A stretch of DNA of 64,000 nt, taken from assembly GCF_006483455.1 (NCBI RefSeq), contig NZ_PPPU01000007.1, positions 98,708-162,707 on the forward strand. The letters are read 5' to 3'. This document shows, piece after piece, positions 37,701 through 47,101 of the stretch (position 1 is its first letter; each line of letters starts with the position of its first letter). This DNA is from Methylomonas koyamae. Lineage in GTDB: Bacteria; Pseudomonadota; Gammaproteobacteria; Methylococcales; Methylomonadaceae. Under the pieces are notes generated by a model. It was not told the DNA's origin and searched no databases. It worked only from the letters and a program-made list of their open reading frames with translations. The translations under genes and the position numbers were made by a program.

Positions 37701-38663
37701 CGCGCCATTGGTTACGGCCGCAATCTGGCCAAATTGCAGGCTCAGTTCGCCACCAAGGCCGGTGACAGTTTCGACAAGCTGGCGCAGGAAGAAATGAACC
37801 ACACTGGCTGTATCGCCTGGGTGTTTGACGATTTGCCGGAGACCTGGCAGTTCATGCAAAAGGGCCAGAGCTTCATCGGCTTTCCGGCGATTTTGGATGA
37901 AGGTCAGACGGTTGGCGTGAAGATTCTGGAAACCCAGCACAAGGCCGAGCTGGCCCACTTTGACGGCTTGGTCAAGCTGTATCAATTGGTCTGCAAAAAA
38001 GACGCGCAATACATCTTAAAAAACCACGGTGTGTCGCCGGCTTTGCAACTGGCCTATAACCAATTGCCGGCGCATCCGCTGTTAAAGGACCGTGCCGGCG
38101 GCGATTTCAAGGAGGATGTGTTGTATGCGATCTTTGCCGCGGCGTTCGTCGAAGGCCAGACGATTCGCACGCAACAGCAATTCGAGTCTATTCTGGCGAC
38201 GAAAAAGTCGACATTAATGTCGACCATGACGCAGGCCGGCAAGCAGATCGGCGAAATCCTGGCACACTATCAAACATTGAGCAGGCGCCTGCAGCAACCG
38301 GCTGTGGCGCCGGGCTTGCGCGAAGAGATCGAACAACAACTAAGCTTGCTGGTACACAAAGGCTTCTTGCGGTACACGCCGGCTGGGCAATTGCAGTCCG
38401 TGTCGCGCTATTTGAAAGCGGTGGAATGTCGTTTGGACAAGCAAAAACCGGACTCGGCCGAGGTACAGGGCTTGCAACGGTTGAACCAACGCTACTGGCA
38501 ATACATAGCGAAGCAGAGCAAGACCGTCACGCCAACGCCGGAGCGGGAAACTTTTCGCTGGGCGCTGGAGGAACTGCGGGTGTCTATATTCGCCCAACAA
38601 TTGAAAACGGCATTTCCGGTGTCGGTGCAGCGCCTGGAAAAGCAGTGGAGCGACAGCTATTAA
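34770..38663 (+). CDS. hrpA: ATP-dependent RNA helicase HrpA
   Basis: A 1297-residue DEAH-box helicase, the same size as E. coli HrpA (about 1300). Walker A GETGSGKTT is at residues 98-106, DEAH at 195-198 in LIIDEAHERS, SATI at motif III, and QRAGRCGR as motif VI. A helicase-associated and OB-fold region and the long HrpA-specific C-terminal domain follow. HrpA acts on mRNA and on stalled, collided ribosomes. No Shine-Dalgarno is evident before the ATG. It is monocistronic or paired with the following rhomboid gene (38 bp gap). Confidence 0.95.
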   Translation: MSVQPQIKLLAQQLSGAMSADRHSLKRQLDRLRNEVGKGKEVGGQLQQLADKIERSVGRCNQRRASVPVIQYPDLPVSGKKDEIAELIKSNQVTIVCGETGSGKTTQLPKICLEIGRGVTGMIGHTQPRRIAARTVADRIAEELGQAIGNTVGYKVRFHDQTAPNSLVKLMTDGILLAETQNDRYLNQYDTLIIDEAHERSLNIDFLLGYLRWLLPKRPDLKVVITSATIDPERFAKHFNGAPIVNVSGRTYPVDVRYRPIELIEEDDETSADLQQAILDAVDELYRDLRGDILIFLSGEHEIRETTESLRKSHNNGRYEVLPLYSKLSVAEQERVFKPSGNKPRIVLATNVAETSLTVPGIRCVIDSGHARISRYSAKSKIQRLPIERISQASANQRAGRCGRVAEGICIRLYSKEDYLARPEFTDPEILRTNLSSVILQMAALKLGDIEEFPFVEPPDEKMVRDGKTSLFEVDALDKQGNLTDTGRQLAKIPTDPKLARMLLAAAQLGSLHEVAIIVSALSIQDPRDKPADKLPQAEAKHAQFKAEDSDFLTLLNLWNAFEEQKKHLTNSKLRKYCQDNFLSYIRMREWHDIHAQIMQVARGDLGLKTAGNPANYEQIHMALLPGLLSNIGFRHEQYEYLGARGLKFFIFPGSGQHKARPKWIMAAEQVETSKVYARTVAKIEPEWIEACAQHLVKRNYYDPHWEKNAGRCGVYERTLLYGLTLTAKRKVPYENVDPKAAREMFIRHALVNQDYHSNAPFFKANEKLLEEVGYIQHKGRRVDLIEDEEWLYQFYDKKLPAEIVSGITLDQWRKQVERDNPKILFLTKEDLTRTDDNQINDWDFPDSKKVGDLTIELHYRFEPGHDEDGVTAIVPVHQLNQIRQTPFDWLVPGMLEEKVVALIKGLPKHLRKHFVPVPNTAKACLEIEPDFKGSLYEWLSNRLRKLTGEAIPLNEWQPDALPEHLKMNFRVVDDAGRAIGYGRNLAKLQAQFATKAGDSFDKLAQEEMNHTGCIAWVFDDLPETWQFMQKGQSFIGFPAILDEGQTVGVKILETQHKAELAHFDGLVKLYQLVCKKDAQYILKNHGVSPALQLAYNQLPAHPLLKDRAGGDFKEDVLYAIFAAAFVEGQTIRTQQQFESILATKKSTLMSTMTQAGKQIGEILAHYQTLSRRLQQPAVAPGLREEIEQQLSLLVHKGFLRYTPAGQLQSVSRYLKAVECRLDKQKPDSAEVQGLQRLNQRYWQYIAKQSKTVTPTPERETFRWALEELRVSIFAQQLKTAFPVSVQRLEKQWSDSY

Positions 38664-38701
38664 CAGCGGCGCTGGATAAACCATAACCAAGAGGGCAAAC
38701 G

Positions 38702-39406
38702 ATGATACCGATTCGCGATTCGATACCTTGCCAGACTAAGCCTTACGTCACTTGGGGCGTGATGGCCTTGTGCGTCGCGGTGTATTTGATGATGTTGCTG
38801 ATGCCGGACGAAGTCGGCCAGCACTTCGCTTACATGTACGGCATGGTGCCGATTCGCTATTCCAACCCGGATTGGGCTTATGCCTTCGGTCTGCCACCGG
38901 ACCACTATTTGTCGTTTCTGACCAGCTTGTTTTTACACGGCGGCTTTTTGCACCTGTTGATGAACATGGTGTTTTTGTGGATCTTCGCCGACAACATCGA
39001 AGATTTGATGGGGCATAAACGCTTTGTGGTGTTTTACATCTTGTGCGGGCTGATCGCGACTTACACCCAATGGTATTTTTATCCGACCATGGCGGTGCCG
39101 GTGGTTGGCGCTTCCGGGGCGATTGCCGGCGTATTGGGCGCCTATTTTGTGCGTTTCCCTTACGCGACGGTGGTAATTCTGGTGCCGATCCTATTTTATC
39201 CGCTGTTTTTTCAGGTACCGGCGATTGCCTTTCTCGGGTTTTGGGTGATCGTGCAATTGGGCGACGCTTTCACCGCGGCGGTGTTCGACAACGTCGCGGT
39301 GGATTCGGCCTGGTGGTCGCATCTGGGCGGTTTTGCGGCCGGGGCCCTGTTGCATCCGCTATTCATCGAGAATAAGCCGGCACAACAGGATTTGAGCGCC
39401 GAATAG
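38702..39406 (+). CDS. rhomboid-family intramembrane serine protease
   Basis: A 234-residue membrane protein with about six helices. Ser138 in the GASGAIAGVLGAY motif and His207 in WWSHLGGFAAGAL form the catalytic dyad; H84 and N88 in FLHLLMNMVFLW provide the oxyanion region. It belongs to the bacterial rhomboids with a long loop between helices 1 and 2 and should cut membrane-spanning helices. Substrates are unknown. A good ribosome site (AAGAGGG) precedes the ATG. Confidence 0.92.
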   Translation: MIPIRDSIPCQTKPYVTWGVMALCVAVYLMMLLMPDEVGQHFAYMYGMVPIRYSNPDWAYAFGLPPDHYLSFLTSLFLHGGFLHLLMNMVFLWIFADNIEDLMGHKRFVVFYILCGLIATYTQWYFYPTMAVPVVGASGAIAGVLGAYFVRFPYATVVILVPILFYPLFFQVPAIAFLGFWVIVQLGDAFTAAVFDNVAVDSAWWSHLGGFAAGALLHPLFIENKPAQQDLSAE

Positions 39407-39551
39407 CGCCGGTTGCGGGCAAAAAGTAGAGAAAACGCTAGGGGTTTTATTTTATAATGCCGATGTTAGCAAGCGGCGGAAAATACGATAGAAATCAAGG
39501 CCATTGCTTATAAGTGCAAAAGAATCCCCATTCAATCGAGAAATATTGATC

Positions 39552-39875
39552 ATGAAAAACCTAAATGTTGTGCTGGTCAGGCTGCTGCAATTCGTGGTGT
39601 TTGCCTTGTTTACATTCATCGTGCTGGTTTATTTCGGCACCATGATTCTATTGCCGCTGGATATCGTGGTATTGATTACCAAAGCCTTGAGCGTGCTGGG
39701 CATCGGTACTGTGTTCGGCGCAATCATTGCGGTACCTGCCGTGGCTTACCTGGGCAAGATCGTTTACAACACGCCGGGTTTGATTCAAATGATCGTCGAA
39801 AACGGTATTGAACTGGCCAACTTGGGCAAACAACGGGTAGAGGCTTTCAATAAAATCGCTGAAGCTGCGAAATAA
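39552..39875 (+). CDS. small membrane protein of unknown function
   Basis: ATG at 39552 gives 107 residues with two or three hydrophobic helices (about 6-34, 36-70) and an amphipathic C-terminus (LANLGKQRVEAFNKIAEAAK). I do not recognise a family. An upstream in-frame start at 39504 is possible but lacks support. TATAAT at 39453-39458 could be a -10 box. A strong intrinsic terminator follows directly, so it appears to be a single-gene unit. Confidence 0.7.
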   Translation: MKNLNVVLVRLLQFVVFALFTFIVLVYFGTMILLPLDIVVLITKALSVLGIGTVFGAIIAVPAVAYLGKIVYNTPGLIQMIVENGIELANLGKQRVEAFNKIAEAAK

Positions 39876-39891
39876 AGTTTTCACGGATAAG

Positions 39892-39918
39892 AAAAAGGGG
39901 CCTTTTGGCCCCTTTTTT
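39892..39918. terminator. rho-independent terminator, probably bidirectional
   Basis: AAAAAGGGGCC, a TTTT loop and GGCCCCTTTTTT form an 11-bp stem followed by T. It lies between the convergent small membrane protein gene and prfC, and the A-run on the left gives prfC transcripts a T-run as well. Confidence 0.9.
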
Positions 39919-39930
39919 GTGTCTGGCGGT

Positions 39931-41505
39931 TTACAGTTCCCGGGTGGCGCTGAAGTGGATGTCAGGCCAGCGTTCTTCCGTCAATTGCAGATTGACCCGG
40001 CTGGTGGCGAGATACACCAAATAACCGCCGCCGTCCTCGGCCAGATTTTCGAAGGCCTTGTTCCTGAACTCTTCCAGTTTAGCCGGATTGGCCGAGCTGA
40101 CCCAGCGCACGGTGTTGATCGGCGAGGCGTCGTAAACGCATTCGACGTTGTATTCGTGCTTCAAGCGGTGGGCGGTGACATCGAACTGCAGAATACCGAC
40201 TGCGCCCAGAATCAAGTCGTTGTTTTTCAGCGGTTTGAACAGCTGAGTGGCGCCTTCCTCGGTCAATTGCACCAAGCCTTTTTGCAGCGCCTTGGCGCGC
40301 AGCGGGTCTTTCAATACCACGCGGCGAAACAATTCCGGGGCGAAGTAAGGGATGCCGCCGAATTTCAGGTTCTCGCCTTGGGTGAAGGTGTCGCCGACCT
40401 GGATCGTGCCGTGGTTGTGCAGGCCGATGATGTCGCCGGGATAGGCTTCCTCGACGTTTTTGCGGCTGTCGGCCTGAAACGTAATCGCGTTGGCCACCTG
40501 GATGCTCTTGCCGATGCGGACGTGGTGCATCTTCATGCCCTTGTCGAATTTACCGGAACTGATGCGCATGAAGGCCACGCGGTCGCGGTGGGCCGGGTCC
40601 ATATTGGCTTGAATTTTAAACACGAAGCCGGTGAACTTGTCCTCCTCCGGCTTGACCTCGCGCTGCTCGGCCTGGCGCGGACGCGGCGGCGGCGCAAATT
40701 CGGCGAAAGCATCGAGTAGCTCGACGATACCGAAGTTGTTGATCGCGGAACCAAAAAATACGGGGGTTTGTTCACCACGCAGATATTTTTCCAGATCGAA
40801 TTCGTGGCTGGCACCTTTGACCAGTTCGATTTCCTCGCGCAATTCGTCGGCCTGCAGGCCGAGCAGTTGATCGAGTTGCGGATTATTCAAGCCCTTGACT
40901 AAGGTGGATTCGGCGATTTTACCGCCGTGTTGCGGGTTGAACAGTAGAATCTCATCGCGATACAACTGGTATACGCCCTTGAAGCGCTTGCCCATGCCGA
41001 TCGGCCAGGTCATCGGCGCGCATTCGATTTTCAGCACACTTTCGACTTCGTCCAGCAGTTCGATCGGTTCCCGGCCCTCCCGGTCCAGTTTGTTGATGAA
41101 GGTCAGGATCGGGGTGTCGCGCAGGCGGCAGACTTCCATCAATTTGATTGTGCGGTCCTCGACACCCTTGGCGACGTCGATCACCATCAGCGCCGAGTCG
41201 ACGGCAGTCAGCGTGCGGTAGGTGTCTTCCGAGAAGTCTTCGTGTCCGGGTGTGTCCAGCAGGTTGACGATAGCCCCGTTGTGCTCGAACTGCATAACCG
41301 AGGTGGTGACCGAAATGCCGCGTTCCTTTTCCATTTCCATCCAGTCGGAAGTGGCGTGCCGTGCCGCCTTGCGGCCCTTCACCGAGCCGGCCAACTGAAT
41401 CGCGCCGCCGAACAGCAGCAATTTTTCGGTGATGGTGGTTTTACCGGCGTCGGGGTGGGAGATGATGGCAAAGGTTCTGCGGCGCTTATATTCTGGGACT
41501 TCCAT
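39931..41505 (-). CDS. prfC: peptide chain release factor 3
   Basis: RF3 is the GTPase that recycles RF1/RF2 from the ribosome after termination. The 524-residue protein has G1 HPDAGKTT (17-24), [11 protein letters not shown] (switch I), [14 protein letters not shown] (G3) and NKLDRE (G4), and the usual C-terminal domains to FSATREL. ATG at 41505 is chosen because [17 protein letters not shown] is the conserved beginning; the 18 residues upstream are not conserved. Confidence 0.96.
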   Translation of the reverse strand: MEVPEYKRRRTFAIISHPDAGKTTITEKLLLFGGAIQLAGSVKGRKAARHATSDWMEMEKERGISVTTSVMQFEHNGAIVNLLDTPGHEDFSEDTYRTLTAVDSALMVIDVAKGVEDRTIKLMEVCRLRDTPILTFINKLDREGREPIELLDEVESVLKIECAPMTWPIGMGKRFKGVYQLYRDEILLFNPQHGGKIAESTLVKGLNNPQLDQLLGLQADELREEIELVKGASHEFDLEKYLRGEQTPVFFGSAINNFGIVELLDAFAEFAPPPRPRQAEQREVKPEEDKFTGFVFKIQANMDPAHRDRVAFMRISSGKFDKGMKMHHVRIGKSIQVANAITFQADSRKNVEEAYPGDIIGLHNHGTIQVGDTFTQGENLKFGGIPYFAPELFRRVVLKDPLRAKALQKGLVQLTEEGATQLFKPLKNNDLILGAVGILQFDVTAHRLKHEYNVECVYDASPINTVRWVSSANPAKLEEFRNKAFENLAEDGGGYLVYLATSRVNLQLTEERWPDIHFSATREL

Positions 41506-41661
41506 GGAGATTCTGATAGGTTTCGCGGTAAATGTTGCGTCCGAACTGAAATGACGCAATTAAAGATCAAACCGGCATTATAACGTAAGCGGCCGCGGCG
41601 CTGGACGCTTGCCAGGTAAAGCAAAGATGTGATGGTCGGCTAGGTCCGCAGACTCGTGGAA

Positions 41662-42039
41662 TCAGCCTGGCGAACGCCGCCGGGTGTGACGCTGAACATA
41701 CCAATAGCAGGACAGGCTGCCGCACAAGCCGCCCAACGAATCGGCCAACCAATCCAGTGCGCTCGATTCACGGCCGACGACAAAGGATTGGTGCCATTCG
41801 TCGGATAGGCCGTATAAGCTGCAAAATATCGTGCCGATGACGAAGTGCCAGTGGCGTGGCACCGAGAAATGGGCGAAGTAGCGCCAAGCAAACACTGCCA
41901 TCGCGAAGTAGGCCAGGAAATGGTCGAGCTTGTCCTGGTTCTCGACCAGCGCGTGGTCGGGCAGTTTGGTTTGGTCGGAAAGCCAGAAAATCAATGCGCA
42001 ATACAGCAGCAGGGCGGATAGATCCAGAATTTTGTACAT
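41662..42039 (-). CDS. VanZ-like membrane protein
   Basis: A 125-residue protein with four hydrophobic helices. LIFWLSDQTKLP near residue 17, DKLDHFLAYFAMAVF, and GLSDEWHQSFVVGRESSALDWLADSLGG are the signature positions of VanZ-like proteins, of which VanZ itself confers low-level teicoplanin resistance by an unknown route. Most chromosomal members have no known function. It begins 9 bp after the preceding unknown gene on the same strand. Confidence 0.85.
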   Translation of the reverse strand: MYKILDLSALLLYCALIFWLSDQTKLPDHALVENQDKLDHFLAYFAMAVFAWRYFAHFSVPRHWHFVIGTIFCSLYGLSDEWHQSFVVGRESSALDWLADSLGGLCGSLSCYWYVQRHTRRRSPG

Positions 42040-42048
42040 GACGGCGGC

Positions 42049-42789
42049 TCAGGTTTCCGGTGGCGGTTGTAGCGGTTTGCGGTAACTGTCGAACAAGTAG
42101 CTGATTTCCTCCAGGCCGTCTTCTATCGACCAGGAAACCGTTTTGGACAGCAAATCTAGCAAAATCACGCCGTTGACGGCGGCGTCTTCGCTGATTCCGG
42201 CTTTCAGCCGCTGGGTCAGGTGCTGGTTGACGACTTGTAGGTTTCGATAGATTTTCAGTAACTCGTCGAGCTCCAGCGAATAGGGCAAACCGTCCTGGCG
42301 GCGAAAATATTGTGCTAATAAAAAGGTGGCCGTCACTCGATAAATGGTTTCGTCCTGGTCGGCCAAAGGCAGATGAAAGCGCGCCATCGGCTTAAGATAT
42401 TCGGTATGCGGGCAGGGACTGGTGGCCATGATCAAACCCAGAATCGAACTGGCAATGTGTTGCGCCGTGGTTTTGCAGTGAATCGTGCGTCTGTCGGTGA
42501 TGACTTCGACGCTCATCGGTTTATGCGACACCAAATGGCCGCACAACTCCAATAGCGGCGCCAGATTGACGGCTACCGGGCAATGCGGCGTTTCAGCGGC
42601 GTGCAAGGGGCAGTTTTGGCATTGGTGGTAGCTCAATTCGGTCCAGTACGGGTAGGGTGCCTCAGCCGCCGGAACTAAGGTCATGGTCGGTTTGTGGATT
42701 TCGACGAGAAATTCCGCGCAAGTGTAATCTTCGGCGGTAAGCCTGTAGACAAAACGTAACAGGTCTTGCGGCGGGTATGCGTTGGACAT
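42049..42789 (-). CDS. unrecognised cysteine-motif protein
   Basis: A 246-residue soluble protein that I do not firmly recognise. The first 45 residues (FVYRLTAEDYTCAEFLVEIH, TMTLVP) look like a small beta domain, faintly like DUF6901. It is followed by QCQNCPLHAAETPHCPV, three Cys and a His that could hold a metal, then VEVITDRRTIHCKTTAQHIASSILGL and a helical C-terminal half. No membrane segments. It is 9 bp upstream of the VanZ-like gene, so both are likely in one transcript. Confidence 0.75.
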   Translation of the reverse strand: MSNAYPPQDLLRFVYRLTAEDYTCAEFLVEIHKPTMTLVPAAEAPYPYWTELSYHQCQNCPLHAAETPHCPVAVNLAPLLELCGHLVSHKPMSVEVITDRRTIHCKTTAQHIASSILGLIMATSPCPHTEYLKPMARFHLPLADQDETIYRVTATFLLAQYFRRQDGLPYSLELDELLKIYRNLQVVNQHLTQRLKAGISEDAAVNGVILLDLLSKTVSWSIEDGLEEISYLFDSYRKPLQPPPET

Positions 42790-42899
42790 GGGAGATGTAG
42801 CTTCAACCTAAATTCTGATGATTGTAGCGCTGCCTGTAAGCGTTTGCTTGGGCTTGTTTGGCATTCGTTTTTGCGACGCCACAAACCCGCATTGAAGCG

Positions 42900-45101
42900 C
42901 TAACGCCGCTTTTCGGAGCGCTTCGGCACACCCTGGCCGCTTTGATTGCTGCGCGGAGTATGCTTTCGGCGCTGCTCGTGTTTGTTATTCGCGTTATCGA
43001 AGCCGGTGTGCTTGGTCTTAAAGGTCTGTGTTTTGGCCGGTTTGTTCACCGGTTCGGCGTCGGTTTTCGGTTGAAAACTCGGCACCAAATGCTGCTTGCC
43101 ATTGCCGATCAAGTCCGCCCGCCCCATTTCCTTCAACGCTTCCCGTAATAGCGGCCAGTTTTTCGGGTCGTGGTAGCGTAGAAAGGCCTTGTGCAGCTTG
43201 CGCTGTTTCATGCTGCGCGGAATCGGAATGTCCGGGACGTTACGGCCGACTTTGTGCAGGGTATCCTTGCCGGAATGGTACATGGCAGTGGCAATCGACA
43301 TCGGCGACGGCAAAAACGCCTGCACCTGGTCGGCGCGGAAGCCGTTGCGTTTCAGCCATAGCGCCAGATTCAACATGTCCTTGTCTTCGGTGCCAGGGTG
43401 GGCGGCGATGAAGTACGGGATCAGGTACTGTTCCTTGCCGGCTTCTTTCGAGTACTTATCGAACATCTGCTTGAAGCGGTCGTAAGTGCCCATGCCGGGT
43501 TTCATCATCTTCGACAAAGGGCCTTGTTCGGTGTGTTCCGGGGCGATTTTCAGGTAGCCGCCGACATGGTGGCTGACCAGTTCTTTCACATATTCCGGCG
43601 TCTCGACGGCAATGTCGTAACGCAGGCCGGAGGCGATGAAGATTTTTTTGATGCCGGGTAAGGCGCGGGCGCGGCGGTAGAGTTTGACCAGCGGGGTCTG
43701 ATCGGTGTTCAGGTTTTGGCAGATGCCAGGATAAACGCAGGACGGCTTGCGGCAGGATGCCTCGATTTTCGGGTCCTTGCAGGCCAAGCGCCACATGTTG
43801 GCGGTGGGCCCGCCCAGGTCGGAAATATTGCCGGTGAAGTTGGGCGAGGTATCGCGGATGGCTTCGATCTCGCGGATAATCGAATCTTCCGAACGGTTTT
43901 GAATGATGCGGCCTTCGTGCTCGGTGATCGAGCAAAAGCTGCAACCGCCGAAACAGCCGCGCATGATCAGCACCGAATGTTGGATCATTTCGAAGGCCGG
44001 AATATTGGCCTTGCCGTAAGCATGGTGCGGCAAGCGCGAATAGGGCAGGTCGAACACGCCGTCCATTTCCGGCGTGGTCAGCGGCAGCGGCGGCGGGTTG
44101 ATCCAAACCTCGCGGTTATCGTGGCGCTGGATCAGGGCGCGGGCGTTGCCGGGGTTGGTTTCGCCGTGCATCACCCGCGAAGCGTGGGCGTACAAAATCG
44201 GATCGTCCTTGACCGCGTCGTAATCCGGTAGCCGAATCACGGTTTGGGCGCGGTTTTTATTGGCGATGGGTTTGAATTGGATGACTTTTTCGTTATCCGC
44301 CAGCCCAGTGTCGGCCGATGTCGGCGCCGATTCGCAACTGGGCATTTCCTGATACGGATTCTGGTGCACGATGGCTGCGCCGGGCTGATCGAAATGGGTC
44401 GAATCCTTTTCAATCCAGCCTTGCGGCACTTGTTTGACGAAGTGGACGGTGCCGCGGATGCCTTTCAAATCGTGAATGCTCTCGCCCTTCGCCAATCGAT
44501 GCGCAATCTCGACGACTTGGCGCTCGGCGTTGCCGTACACCAGCAAATCCGCCTTCGAATCCAGCAAGATCGACTTGCGTACCTTGTCCGACCAATAATC
44601 GTAATGGGCGATGCGGCGCAGGCTGGCCTCAATGCCGCCAATGACGATCGGCACGTTTTTAAAGGCTTCCCGGCAGCGGTGCGAGTAGACGTTGACCGCA
44701 CGGTCCGGGCGCTTGCCGGCTTCGCCGTTGGCGGTGTAAGCGTCGTTGGAGCGGATTTTCTTGTCCGAGGTATAGCGGTTGACCATCGAATCCATATTGC
44801 CGCCGGTAACGCCGAAGAACAGCTTGGGCTGGCCTAGTTTTCTAAAATCGTCGGCGCTTTGCCAATCGGGTTGGGAAATGATGCCGACTCGAAAACCCTG
44901 CGCCTCCAGCACCCGGCCGATCACCGCCATGCCGAAACTGGGATGGTCGACGTAGGCGTCGCCGGTTACCAGAATGATGTCGCAGGCGTCCCAGCCCAGC
45001 GCGTCCATTTCGGCGCGGCTCATCGGCAATTCCGGTGCCGGACCGAAGCGGTGGGCCCAGTATTTTTTGTAACCGAAGATGTTGGGGGCGTTGTGGATCA
45101 T
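42900..45101 (-). CDS. ygiQ: YgiQ-family radical SAM protein
   Basis: A 733-residue member of the YgiQ family (UPF0313). The radical SAM cluster motif CxxxCxxC is in [17 protein letters not shown] near residue 380, preceded by a long N-terminal domain starting [22 protein letters not shown], a cobalamin-binding-like fold, and followed by a TIM barrel and a basic C-terminal tail ([20 protein letters not shown]) typical of the family. The reaction is not established. Its ATG overlaps the stop of the spermidine-synthase-like gene (ATGA), suggesting coupled translation. Confidence 0.93.
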   Translation of the reverse strand: MIHNAPNIFGYKKYWAHRFGPAPELPMSRAEMDALGWDACDIILVTGDAYVDHPSFGMAVIGRVLEAQGFRVGIISQPDWQSADDFRKLGQPKLFFGVTGGNMDSMVNRYTSDKKIRSNDAYTANGEAGKRPDRAVNVYSHRCREAFKNVPIVIGGIEASLRRIAHYDYWSDKVRKSILLDSKADLLVYGNAERQVVEIAHRLAKGESIHDLKGIRGTVHFVKQVPQGWIEKDSTHFDQPGAAIVHQNPYQEMPSCESAPTSADTGLADNEKVIQFKPIANKNRAQTVIRLPDYDAVKDDPILYAHASRVMHGETNPGNARALIQRHDNREVWINPPPLPLTTPEMDGVFDLPYSRLPHHAYGKANIPAFEMIQHSVLIMRGCFGGCSFCSITEHEGRIIQNRSEDSIIREIEAIRDTSPNFTGNISDLGGPTANMWRLACKDPKIEASCRKPSCVYPGICQNLNTDQTPLVKLYRRARALPGIKKIFIASGLRYDIAVETPEYVKELVSHHVGGYLKIAPEHTEQGPLSKMMKPGMGTYDRFKQMFDKYSKEAGKEQYLIPYFIAAHPGTEDKDMLNLALWLKRNGFRADQVQAFLPSPMSIATAMYHSGKDTLHKVGRNVPDIPIPRSMKQRKLHKAFLRYHDPKNWPLLREALKEMGRADLIGNGKQHLVPSFQPKTDAEPVNKPAKTQTFKTKHTGFDNANNKHEQRRKHTPRSNQSGQGVPKRSEKRR

Positions 45102-45901
45102 GGTTTCAGAACTCGATGCAGGAGGCTGGGATTATTGCGTTTAAAGTCTTGCATGAACACTGGGAATTCCAGTTGATATTGCAGCTCGAGCGCTTTGGCT
45201 TTGGTTATCAGGGTTTTGAACTGCAGTTTCGGAAAGTTTTCGCCGAAGGCAAAGCCGATGACATTGCCGCGGTTCCGCACCGGCAGAAACAGCATGCGCC
45301 AACTGAAAATCCTGCCCATATGCCAGGAAACTTGCTGAAACATGGCCTTATCGGTACCCCATAAATTGATCACCAACACCCCGTCCGGTTTCAGCAGACT
45401 GCGGCAATCGTCGAAAAAACGTTGGCTGCCGACTTCAGGCGCCATGCCGTTCTCGTCGTACGCATCGATCATGATCACGTCGTGAATCTCCGACAGTTCC
45501 TGACTTTGACGGCGAACATGCTCGGCGCCGCAACCGATTTTGACTTTCAGGCGCGAATTGAACGGCAGGCCGAAGTGGCTACGGGCCACTTTTAACACGC
45601 TGCTGCGGAATTCGACTACTTTCAGCCGGCATTCCGGGAACTGGTGCAGCATAAATTTGGCGATAGTGCCGCCACCGAGGCCTATCATCAGCACATCACG
45701 CGGGTCGTCGTTGAACAGCAGCAGCGCCATCATCGCCCGGGCGTAGAAGGAATGCAGCCGGTTCGGATCGGCCATCAACATACTGCTTTGCCGGGCAGGC
45801 GAGCCGAAATGCAGCGCGCGTTCGCCGTTGTTATCGACGACTTCGATCACACCCTCGTCGTCATGGCTTTGGTGGACGACTAGGCCTTCGTATTTGTACA
45901 T
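45098..45901 (-). CDS. spermidine synthase-like methyltransferase-fold protein
   Basis: A 267-residue protein with the Rossmann nucleotide motif [14 protein letters not shown], then [19 protein letters not shown] and [20 protein letters not shown], as in SpeE-type aminopropyltransferases. The usual spermidine synthase active-site motif with two Asp residues is altered, so a different substrate is possible. ATG at 45901 is used; TTG at 45913 would add four residues. Neither has a good ribosome site. Precedes ygiQ with a 4-bp overlap. Confidence 0.82.
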   Translation of the reverse strand: MYKYEGLVVHQSHDDEGVIEVVDNNGERALHFGSPARQSSMLMADPNRLHSFYARAMMALLLFNDDPRDVLMIGLGGGTIAKFMLHQFPECRLKVVEFRSSVLKVARSHFGLPFNSRLKVKIGCGAEHVRRQSQELSEIHDVIMIDAYDENGMAPEVGSQRFFDDCRSLLKPDGVLVINLWGTDKAMFQQVSWHMGRIFSWRMLFLPVRNRGNVIGFAFGENFPKLQFKTLITKAKALELQYQLEFPVFMQDFKRNNPSLLHRVLKP

Positions 45902-46094
45902 GCAGTGCGGCAAACGGAAAAGACGGCGCTATTTTCCTTGAAAATCCGCTGCTTGTCTTCTGATTCCTGATTAATTCGGAGCTGGCGGCGGCAGTGCGAG
46001 TAGACGGATTGCCGTTTGTGCGCTCGACACTTGCGGTCTTAGGGTTATCGCCCTACAGTGGAGGCCCCCAAAACCACTATTCCGAGGCTTCGTT

Positions 46095-46514
46095 ATGAAC
46101 AGACTATTGCCGATCCTGGTATTGATGGCGCCGGCGCTTGCGGCAGCCAATGCCGCCGATAGCCGGAGTGTCTCCCAGCCTGCTGCGAACCCGAAAATGC
46201 AGCAGATGTTGGAAAAAATTCAAGCGATGCAAAACTGCATGAAAGACGTCGACAAAGCCGAGCTGCAAGCTTTGGAATCGCAGGCCAAACAATTGAGTAG
46301 CGACGTCAAGCAGTTGTGCGCCGCGGGCAAGCGCGACGAAGCTCAACAACGGGCGATCGGGTTCGGTCAGGAAATCGCCGCAAACAAAGCCATGCAATTG
46401 ACCAAAAAGTGTAGCGAAGGCTTGGCCGGGTTGACACCGGATCTGGTCGCGGCAGAATCCTACTCGGAAAGCGGCAAAGCTCGCCATATTTGCGATAACT
46501 CGATACATCCTTAG
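46095..46514 (+). CDS. small secreted four-cysteine protein, unknown function
   Basis: 139 residues. MNRLLPILVLMAPALAAANA is a signal peptide. The mature part is helical and holds Cys in QNCMKDV, VKQLCAAG, TKKCSEG and RHICDNS. The first pair has 26 residues between them, with LES in the middle, which resembles the protein of the next gene. No family recognised. It is divergent from the spermidine-synthase-like gene. Confidence 0.75.
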   Translation: MNRLLPILVLMAPALAAANAADSRSVSQPAANPKMQQMLEKIQAMQNCMKDVDKAELQALESQAKQLSSDVKQLCAAGKRDEAQQRAIGFGQEIAANKAMQLTKKCSEGLAGLTPDLVAAESYSESGKARHICDNSIHP

Positions 46515-46634
46515 TCCGGCGAAGCAGACGGTGCCGGCGGCCGCAGGCAGGCGATTCGCCCATGTCGTTGTTCAACTCCGCCGGCATCGCGTAAAATCGC
46601 CTTTCGCCATCATGTCCGTATTGGAGAAGAAATC

Positions 46635-47018
46635 ATGAAATACCGTTTGTTTGCTTTGCTGATGCTCGCCGCCGGCTTGGCCAATGCCGAAGAGGCTAAA
46701 GAAGAATGGAACGAAACCAGCTTAAGCAATGAATCCATCGAAAAAATTCAAAAAGCGCAATTCAATTATAAAAAGTGCGTAGTCGACACGATGCAAAAAC
46801 CGGATTTTGCCAAGCTGGAAAGCCGCAACGCGACCGATGCCATCATTAAATTGTGCGAACCGACGCTAGCCGAAATGCGCCAGGTTTATGTCGACGCGCA
46901 GGTGCCGGGCGTCATCGCCGACCGCCACTTGAAAACCATGCGCATCAAAGTTACCCGCAATTTGTTGCAGGAACTGATGTACGCCGAGGCCGCAAAAAAA
47001 TCCGGCATGCCTCAGTGA
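46635..47018 (+). CDS. small secreted two-cysteine protein, unknown function
   Basis: 127 residues starting MKYRLFALLMLAAGLANAEE, a signal peptide with AXA-type cleavage. The mature part has Cys in YKKCVVDT and IKLCEPT, 25 residues apart, with LES between them as in the preceding gene. A good GGAGAAG lies before the ATG. No family recognised. The spacing of 120 bp from the upstream gene permits either an operon or separate promoters. Confidence 0.78.
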   Translation: MKYRLFALLMLAAGLANAEEAKEEWNETSLSNESIEKIQKAQFNYKKCVVDTMQKPDFAKLESRNATDAIIKLCEPTLAEMRQVYVDAQVPGVIADRHLKTMRIKVTRNLLQELMYAEAAKKSGMPQ

Positions 47019-47101
47019 TTTAGCCGAGCCGACCGGCAATCCGGTCGCCGGCTTAGCCGTTCTGCGCTTGCCGCTTTGTATTCCCCCAATATCCATTTTT
47101 C

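Noticed and set aside
45098..45901. True spermidine synthase
   Set aside because: The nucleotide-binding motif fits, but the usual acidic active-site motif is changed and no polyamine genes are nearby.
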